Source: CBFFRJ01 sp963530515
GTDB lineage: Bacteria; Pseudomonadota; Gammaproteobacteria; Enterobacterales; Enterobacteriaceae
NCBI GenBank assembly: GCA_963530515.1
Contig: CAUSEC010000022.1
Span: 32,936 to 96,935, forward strand
Direction: 5' to 3'
DNA: 64,000 nt
Made by a program: the position numbers and the translations under genes. Below are positions 58,863 through 64,000 of the stretch, in pieces (positions within the stretch are counted from its first letter, which is position 1; every line of letters begins with the position of its first letter). The notes under the pieces were generated by a model. That model made no database searches. It worked only from the letters and a program-made list of their open reading frames with translations, and was not told the origin of the DNA.

Positions 58863-60281
58863 ATGACGCGTTATGAAAATCTGGCCACCCTGCTGGCTGA
58901 GCGTATTGAACAGGGGTTGTATCGCCACGGCGAGAAGCTGCCCTCGGTGCGCAATCTCAGCCAGGAGCACGGGGTGAGCATCAGTACCGTGCAACAGGCT
59001 TATCAGGTACTTGAGAACCTCCAGCTGATTCGCCCCCAGCCGCGTTCAGGCTATTTTGTTGCACCGCGCAAGGCCCAGCCGCCGGTTCCCGCTATGTCGC
59101 GCCCGGTACAGCGCCCGGTGGAAGTCACTCAATGGGATGAAGTCCTGACGCTGCTGGAAGCACGTGGTGACCGCGAGATCATTAACTTTGGTGGCGGAAC
59201 ACCGGATGTCACCCAGCCCAGCTTAAAGCCCCTCTGGCGCGAGATGAGCCGCCTGGCGCAGCATAACGTTCACGACGTGCTGAGCTACGATCCGCTGCCC
59301 GGCCAGCGTGAACTGCGTACCCAGATTTCCCGCCTGATGCTCGACAGCGGATCGTCTGTCGATCCCGATGACATTGTCATCACCAACGGCTGCCACGGCG
59401 CGCTGGCCCTGGCGTTGCTGGCCGTGTGCAAGCCGGGTGATATTGTCGCCGTCGAATCCCCGTCGTTTTACGGCACCATGCAATTGCTGCGTGGGTTTGA
59501 TATTAAAGCCATTGAGATCCCGACCGATCCCGAGACCGGGATCAGCATTGAAGCACTGGAAATGGCACTGGAGCAGTGGCCGATCAAAGGGGTGATCCTC
59601 GTCCCCAACTGTAATAACCCGCTGGGTTTTATCATGCCGGAAGCGCGCAAAAAGGCGGTGCTCACGCTGGCTCAGCGGCACGATATCGTCATTTTTGAAG
59701 ATGATATTTATGGCGAACTGGCGACGGAGTACCCTCGCCCGCGCACCATTAAATCTTTCGATATCGACGGACGGGTGCTGCTGTGCAGCTCGTTTACCAA
59801 GTCTGTCGCCCCAGGACTTCGGGTCGGCTGGATCATTCCAGGGCGCTACCGCGATCGCGTGTTACACATGAAGTATGCCGCCATCGGCACAAACGTGCCC
59901 TCCACCCAGCTCGCCATGGCCGCGTTTATCCGCGAGGGTCACTATCACCGCCACGTACGGCGCATGCGTCAGATTTATCAGCAGCATCTGGAAACTTACA
60001 CCTGCTGGGTGCGCCAGTATTTCCCCTGCGAGATCTGCGTGACGCGCCCACAGGGTGGCTTCATGCTATGGATTGAGCTGCCCGAAACGGTGGATATGCT
60101 ATGTGTGTCGCGCCAGCTCTGTCGCCTGAAGCTGCAAATCGCCCCCGGCTCGCTGTTTTCCGCCTCGGGCAAATACCGCAACTGCCTGCGTATCAACTGC
60201 GCGATGCCGCTCTCCGACAAAAACCGGGAAGCCATTCAGAAGGTGGGGGAAGCGGTGCATATTGCGATGGAAGAGGGGTGA
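58863..60281 (+). CDS. yjiR: MocR-family (GntR-aminotransferase) regulator YjiR
   Basis: A 472-residue protein with an N-terminal GntR winged helix (residues 1-68; HGEKLPSVRNLSQEHGVSISTVQQAYQ) fused to an aspartate-aminotransferase-like domain. The pyridoxal-phosphate lysine lies in SSFTKSVAPGLRVGW; NCNNPLGF and FEDDIYGEL are cofactor-binding motifs. It matches E. coli YjiR closely. Its regulated genes are not established. Confidence 0.93.
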   Translation: MTRYENLATLLAERIEQGLYRHGEKLPSVRNLSQEHGVSISTVQQAYQVLENLQLIRPQPRSGYFVAPRKAQPPVPAMSRPVQRPVEVTQWDEVLTLLEARGDREIINFGGGTPDVTQPSLKPLWREMSRLAQHNVHDVLSYDPLPGQRELRTQISRLMLDSGSSVDPDDIVITNGCHGALALALLAVCKPGDIVAVESPSFYGTMQLLRGFDIKAIEIPTDPETGISIEALEMALEQWPIKGVILVPNCNNPLGFIMPEARKKAVLTLAQRHDIVIFEDDIYGELATEYPRPRTIKSFDIDGRVLLCSSFTKSVAPGLRVGWIIPGRYRDRVLHMKYAAIGTNVPSTQLAMAAFIREGHYHRHVRRMRQIYQQHLETYTCWVRQYFPCEICVTRPQGGFMLWIELPETVDMLCVSRQLCRLKLQIAPGSLFSASGKYRNCLRINCAMPLSDKNREAIQKVGEAVHIAMEEG

Positions 60282-60295
60282 GTTCGGCGTCGTCG

Positions 60296-60336
60296 GTTCC
60301 CCTCACCCCGGCCCTCTCCCCATAGGGGCGAGGGGG
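60296..60336. repeat. REP-like repeat, copy 3
   Basis: CCCTCACCCCGGCCCTCTCCCC and the following GGGGCGAGGGGG form the imperfect hairpin of the family seen at 5538, 47807 and 63854, directly after yjiR. Confidence 0.65.
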
Positions 60337-60373
60337 AAAACATACACAATTTCAACAACGTGCAGTCATCCCC

Positions 60374-60407
60374 GTAGGCCGGATAAGGCGACAGCCGTCA
60401 TCCGGCA
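60374..60407. repeat. REP element (classical enterobacterial type)
   Basis: GTAGGCCGGATAAGGCG and GCCGTCATCCGGCA form the standard REP palindrome found between many enterobacterial genes. It lies between the convergent yjiR and receptor genes and is unrelated in sequence to the GAGAGGGTTAGGG family. Confidence 0.75.
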
Positions 60408-60432
60408 AAAACAGCCCGGCACGCTGCCGGGC
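60407..60432 (-). terminator. Terminator of the siderophore receptor gene
   Basis: On the minus strand GCCCGGCA-GCG-TGCCGGGC is followed by TGTTTTT, eight bases beyond the receptor stop codon. Confidence 0.85.
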
Positions 60433-60439
60433 ACGTTTA

Positions 60440-62542
60440 TCAGAACGAGTAGGACACGCTGCCCACGATGCTGCGTTCGGCACCAAAATAGCAATAAGAC
60501 AAGGAGTTACAGGCGGCAACGTAGCTCTTATCAAACACGTTGTTGACGTTCACCTGCGCACTCAGCCCTTTGAGACCCACATTGCTGAGATCGTAACCCA
60601 CCACCGCATCCATCAGCGTATAAGACGGCAGCGTATGGGTGTTCTGACGGTCAGAGGTAATCCCGTTGACGTAACGCACGCCGGAACCGACGGTCAGGCC
60701 GTTAAGCGGGCCGCTCTTCACATCGTAGCTCAGCCATGCACTGGCCTGGTTACGCGGTGCGTAGACGGCGCGCTTGCCCTGCTCTTCCGGGCTGCTCTTC
60801 TTGTAGCGAATATCGGTATAGGTATAGGCCGCCTGCAAACGGACGTTCTCCGTCAACTGGCCCACCGCTTCCAGTTCCACACCTTCAGACTCAATTTCGC
60901 CGATGGAGCGGTACGGATCGGTCGGCTCCTCTTTGGTGGCGATATTTTCCTGATTGATGCGGAACACCGACGCGCTGTACATCGCCTGCATCCCTTCCGG
61001 CTCATACTTCAGCCCGGCTTCCCACTGCTTGCCTTTCATTGGCTTCAGGATTTTGCCGTACTCATCGGTAAAGCTGGTTGGCGTAAAGGCGGTGGAGTAG
61101 CTCACGTACGGGGCAATCCCGTTATCGAACAGGTAGAGCAGTGCCGCACGGCTGCTAAAGTGGCCCTGGTCCAGGGTGTCGCTGGTGTCGTTCAGTTTGT
61201 TGACGTTGGTCACTTTCACCTGGTCATGACGCCCGCCCAGGGTCAGACGCCAGTTGTTCAGCGACATCTGGTCCTGCACGTAGATGCCGGTCTGCTCCAG
61301 CTTATGTTTCTCGCGGCTGTACATGGTGATGTAATCCGGGTCCGCGCCGTAAACCGGATGGAAGGCATCAATCGCCGGGAAAGCGCCGTAGTAACCGGTA
61401 GTGTTATTGCTGCGACGCTGGTAGTCCACGCCCAGCAGCACGCGGTGGTTCACCACGCCCGTTTCGATGTTGCCATCCACCTGGTTGTCCAGGGTAATCG
61501 CATTCATCTTCTCATCGGAGCCGGAATAGCCACGGTTCAGTTCGGTATCGTTCAGCCAGCCCGCCGCATACACCTGGTTCAGGTTCACCTTGGTTTGCAG
61601 ATAGCGCAATTTCTGACGTACCGACCAGCCGCTTTCAAAGCCGTGCTCGAAGTTATAACCGACCATATTTTCACGGCGGTCATAGTTGTCGTAATCGTCT
61701 TCGCCTTCAAAGAAGGTGTTAGAGATTTTCTTGCCCGCGTGCGGCACCATGGTGCCTTCATACGGCAGGCCCGAGTGGCTGCCGCCTTCCGGGTCGCGAT
61801 GCAGATACGCCATCAGATCCAGTCGCGTGCTGTCGGTAATGCGCCAGGTCAGGCTTGGCATCAGCGCGTAACGCTCTTCTTTGAGCGTATCAAACTGCGA
61901 GTCAGCATAGCGGGTCATCCCGCTCAGGCGCACCGCAACGCGTTCGTCATCATCCACCGGGCCGGTCACATCGAAGGCGGCACCGCGCTGGTTATTGTTA
62001 CCCGCAAAGAGTTTGACCTGGCCACCTGCATCAAAGGACGGTTTGCGCGAGTTCAACGCCACAATACCGCCAGGGGAAGAACGCCCATACAGCACCGAGG
62101 CCGGGCCACGCACCACTTCCACGCTGTCGAGGAACCACGGGTCCACCACCAGCGAACTGTGCGAGTTGGTGTCGCCCATCATTTTCAGGCCATCGAGATA
62201 GATGTTATCCAGGCTGCCGTCGGAGAAGCCACGCATCACGATGTAATCAAAGCGGTTGGACGCGCCAATCTGGTTGGCGTACACGCCCGGCGTATAGGTC
62301 ACGGCCTGGCGAACGCTGGTCGCGCCCTGCTCTTCAAACTGCTGGCGCGTTACGATGGAAACAGACTGCGGCGTTTCGATATCCGGCGTCTCCAGCTTGG
62401 TAGCACCACTCTGCATTTGCGAGGTCACCACGATCGTGTCATTTTTCGTTGACGATGTGTTGTTCTCCTCTGCATAAGCCATCAGGCTCATCCCACTGGT
62501 AATACAGCCAATCATCAGCGCCAGCCGCGTTTTTGCGAACAT
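60440..62542 (-). CDS. TonB-dependent hydroxamate siderophore receptor (FoxA/FhuA type)
   Basis: A 700-residue outer-membrane receptor. Signal peptide to about residue 24 (MSLMAYA). A TonB-box-like NDTIVVTSQ is followed by the plug domain (residues 50-165; ETPQSVSIVTRQQFEEQG, VEVVRGPASVLYGRSSPGG). The 22-strand barrel ends in YVAACNSLSYCYFGAERSIVGSVSYSF, the FhuA/FoxA-type ending with two cysteines and a terminal Phe. FoxA takes up ferrioxamine. The exact ligand cannot be assigned; FoxA is my closest recollection. A Fur-box-like sequence precedes the start and an AraC gene lies upstream. Confidence 0.87.
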   Translation of the reverse strand: MFAKTRLALMIGCITSGMSLMAYAEENNTSSTKNDTIVVTSQMQSGATKLETPDIETPQSVSIVTRQQFEEQGATSVRQAVTYTPGVYANQIGASNRFDYIVMRGFSDGSLDNIYLDGLKMMGDTNSHSSLVVDPWFLDSVEVVRGPASVLYGRSSPGGIVALNSRKPSFDAGGQVKLFAGNNNQRGAAFDVTGPVDDDERVAVRLSGMTRYADSQFDTLKEERYALMPSLTWRITDSTRLDLMAYLHRDPEGGSHSGLPYEGTMVPHAGKKISNTFFEGEDDYDNYDRRENMVGYNFEHGFESGWSVRQKLRYLQTKVNLNQVYAAGWLNDTELNRGYSGSDEKMNAITLDNQVDGNIETGVVNHRVLLGVDYQRRSNNTTGYYGAFPAIDAFHPVYGADPDYITMYSREKHKLEQTGIYVQDQMSLNNWRLTLGGRHDQVKVTNVNKLNDTSDTLDQGHFSSRAALLYLFDNGIAPYVSYSTAFTPTSFTDEYGKILKPMKGKQWEAGLKYEPEGMQAMYSASVFRINQENIATKEEPTDPYRSIGEIESEGVELEAVGQLTENVRLQAAYTYTDIRYKKSSPEEQGKRAVYAPRNQASAWLSYDVKSGPLNGLTVGSGVRYVNGITSDRQNTHTLPSYTLMDAVVGYDLSNVGLKGLSAQVNVNNVFDKSYVAACNSLSYCYFGAERSIVGSVSYSF

Positions 62543-62561
62543 GAAAATCTCCAGAAGCCGT

Positions 62562-62586
62562 TATTATTGTAAATAAGAATTATTAC
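62562..62586. promoter_or_regulatory. Candidate Fur box upstream of the receptor gene
   Basis: TTATTATTGTAAATAAGAAT and the continuation TATTAC contain ATTATT and AATAAGAATTATT units close to the Fur consensus, 20-44 bases upstream of the receptor start. Judged by eye. Confidence 0.5.
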
Positions 62587-62715
62587 TCTTTTGATGGCGA
62601 CGACAGCTATGCGCAATGCCAGGACGCGTATGCGTGCTGCCAAACTGCATTACAACTGCGGAACTTTGGTCTACACGGTGGGTAAAAGCGGCGATATCCC
62701 GGAGAAATCGCCGGG

Positions 62716-63672
62716 TTAACTGGATTGCCGGGCATCGCTCGGGGCAATGCCGTACCGACGGCGAAAGGCGGTAGAAAAGTTAGTGGCGTGCTGATAACCC
62801 GACATCCAGGCCGCCTGCTGCACGCTGTAGCCCTGGGCGAGGTAGCGACGCGCCTGCTCCAGCCGACAGTCGCGCAGGTAATCAAAGACCGAGTGACCGT
62901 AAGCTTCGCGGAATTTCACCCGCAGGCTACTGCTGCTCATCGCTGCCAGTTGGGCAAGCTCGGTGAGGGTGTACTCTTTTTCGGGCTGCTGCTCCAGCAT
63001 GCGCCGAATCGTCTCCAGCCGATGATGCTCGCTGACCGGAGAGGCGTGGCGGGCAACGTGGTTTTCCAGCCGGTGCGCCAGGCCGTGCCCAAGCAGTTGC
63101 AGCATGACACCTTCAAGCATCAGCTGGCGTGACAGGCCGGAAATACCGGATTGCTGGGTATGCTGTAACCCGGAAAGCAAAAAGCCCGGCACCTGCCATA
63201 AAAATGTCGGCGCACCGGCGCTCTCCCATTGCTGGAGTAATGCCGTCAGCAGCGGCGATTGCCAGCCTTTTTGCGGATCCACGCCCAGCGAGAAGGTACG
63301 CAGATGATGGTCGGCCAGGTGGCTGGCGCTCATCACCTGCTGCTCGCCAAGACGAGACGTAAAGGCCATACCGGAACGCACCACATACTCCCGCCCGCAC
63401 ACCCGTAACAGCACACTGCCTTCAAGCACCACCAGCATATACAGCGGGCAGCTATGCAGCGACGTGGTTTCATAGGGTTGCAGAACGCGGATGTCGGACG
63501 TGGTCAAACTGAGGCCGGATGAGAGCGCAATCTCTTCCACATCGCCTTTAATGACAATGTGTTTTTCTTTGCTCACATCACGGGTTTGAGACAACAAGGG
63601 GAAGCGATAGTCGATGCCATAGCGCTCGCCAAACACGATAAAGTCTTCTACGGAAAAGTGTTTTTTTTGCAT
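62716..63672 (-). CDS. AraC-family regulator of the siderophore receptor
   Basis: A 318-residue AraC/XylS-type regulator with the DNA-binding domain at residues 215-315: YTLTELAQLAAMSSSSLRVKFREAYG and SVQQAAWMSGYQHATNFSTAFRRRYGIAPS. The N-terminal half is a PchR/YbtA-like effector domain. Such regulators activate siderophore receptors when the ferric siderophore is inside the cell. The ATG at 63672 is preferred; a longer frame upstream contains no family sequence. The stop lies about 175 bases from the receptor start, on the same strand. Confidence 0.87.
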   Translation of the reverse strand: MQKKHFSVEDFIVFGERYGIDYRFPLLSQTRDVSKEKHIVIKGDVEEIALSSGLSLTTSDIRVLQPYETTSLHSCPLYMLVVLEGSVLLRVCGREYVVRSGMAFTSRLGEQQVMSASHLADHHLRTFSLGVDPQKGWQSPLLTALLQQWESAGAPTFLWQVPGFLLSGLQHTQQSGISGLSRQLMLEGVMLQLLGHGLAHRLENHVARHASPVSEHHRLETIRRMLEQQPEKEYTLTELAQLAAMSSSSLRVKFREAYGHSVFDYLRDCRLEQARRYLAQGYSVQQAAWMSGYQHATNFSTAFRRRYGIAPSDARQSS

Positions 63673-63763
63673 AGCGGGCAACCGTTGCGATCCTGTTCTG
63701 CGTCCCAGCCGGAACGCACGGTAAAGCGCGTTACACCTTACCACTGGCGCAGGAGCGCGGCAA

Positions 63764-63784
63764 TAATATTGAGAACGATTCTCA
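63764..63784. promoter_or_regulatory. Candidate Fur box upstream of the AraC gene
   Basis: TGAGAACGATTCTCA, a 15-base palindrome with flanking AATAT, is close to the Fur consensus. It lies about 95 bases upstream of the AraC start and places regulator and receptor in the same iron regulon (inference). Confidence 0.65.
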
Positions 63785-63853
63785 CCTTGAAGGGTCACAC
63801 GTTCGGTCCCTTCGCCCCCTTTTAGATTGAGGACTTGCCGCCTGGCACGATCG

Positions 63854-63892
63854 GTTCCCTCGCCCCTTTGGGGAGAGGGTTAGGGTGAGGGG
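63854..63892. repeat. REP-like repeat, copy 4
   Basis: CCCTCGCCCC-TTT-GGGGAGAGGG followed by TTAGGGTGAGGGG: the same family as at 5579-5612, at 60296 and at 47807. A partial copy (CCCTTCGCCCCC) lies at about 63809-63820. Confidence 0.7.
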
Positions 63893-64000
63893 ACATCGCA
63901 CACCCCTATTTAATTTACCCCTCCCGGAAATAAGGAATAATAGTGTGTGTTCTGGTCTAATAATCGGTGACACCGACTTAAGAGGATATAATCCTTGAAA
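63893..64000. other. Window edge, upstream region of the next gene
   Basis: AT-rich DNA with a small hairpin CGGTGACACCG at about 63964-63974 and AAGAGGA at 63979-63985. The latter lies about 8 bases before a possible TTG start at 63994. A gene may begin here but only two codons are visible. Confidence 0.3.

Noticed and set aside
60635..62452. A 605-codon plus-strand open frame opposite the siderophore receptor
   Set aside because: It is antisense to an unmistakable TonB-dependent receptor with signal peptide, plug and barrel. Its predicted protein is rich in His, Arg and Val without any domain, typical of a shadow frame in GC-rich coding DNA.

Overview
The window is chromosomal DNA of an Enterobacteriaceae member, most likely the Enterobacter/Lelliottia/Leclercia group. 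That is an inference from gene content and synteny, not from a marker gene. The blocks yqjK-yqjF-yqjG-yhaH-yhaJ-yhaK-yhaL, rnpB-garK, rsmI-lpoA-yraN-diaA-dolP-yraQ-yraR-yhbP-yhbQ-yhbS-ubiT-ubiU-ubiV-yhbW, yjiN-mdtM-yjiM-yjiL and yjiS-yjiR match Escherichia coli genes closely. Several segments are arranged differently from E. coli K-12: no cyu/tdc genes follow yhaL, an intact gat operon sits beside the gar genes, and the yji block is joined to yhbW.

Layout. 1-5.4 kb: yqjK (its start codon is cut by the window edge), yqjF, yqjG, yhaH, yhaJ, yhaK, yhaL and two small accessory genes. 5.4-6.05 kb: a REP-like repeat, a GC-rich non-coding stretch and what looks like the original rnpB terminator. 6.05-13.24 kb: an integrated element inserted in the 3' end of rnpB, bounded by 22-bp imperfect repeats. 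It carries a tyrosine integrase, a truncated Fur-like regulator, a translationally coupled run of small genes ending in an SF3/D5-type helicase, an iteron-like cluster around an AT-rich palindrome, a serine recombinase, and three small cargo genes (two exported peptides and a zinc-ribbon membrane protein). I read it as a replicating satellite or plasmid-like integrative element, and it is the most interesting part of the window.

13.2-31.4 kb is a sugar-acid and polyol catabolism region. rnpB is followed by garK-garR-garL-garP with divergent garD (galactarate/glucarate to glycerate 2-phosphate and pyruvate). Next comes the complete galactitol operon gatYZABCD with gatR. Last is an uncharacterised cluster of an MFS transporter, a DapA-family aldolase and an enolase-superfamily acid-sugar dehydratase, facing a divergent LysR regulator.

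31.4-42.9 kb is conserved core: rsmI, the penicillin-binding-protein activator lpoA, yraN, the replication-timing gene diaA, the outer-membrane lipoprotein dolP, and the ubiT/ubiU/ubiV genes for oxygen-independent ubiquinone synthesis. 42.9-50.7 kb: yjiN, mdtM, a yjiM-yjiL-DUF3343 cluster related to double-cubane/2-hydroxyacyl-CoA dehydratase systems, and a MarR-HlyD-DUF2955 efflux operon. 50.8-64 kb is accessory: a Fic-like protein lacking the catalytic histidine, an ankyrin/unknown gene pair, a LysR-quinone reductase pair, a HipBA-type toxin-antitoxin system with a palindromic operator, a DUF1176 protein, an extra ClpP-like peptidase, yjiS/yjiR, and a hydroxamate-type siderophore receptor with an AraC regulator and candidate Fur boxes.

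All functional calls come from reading the translated proteins and recalling family members. No similarity search was run.
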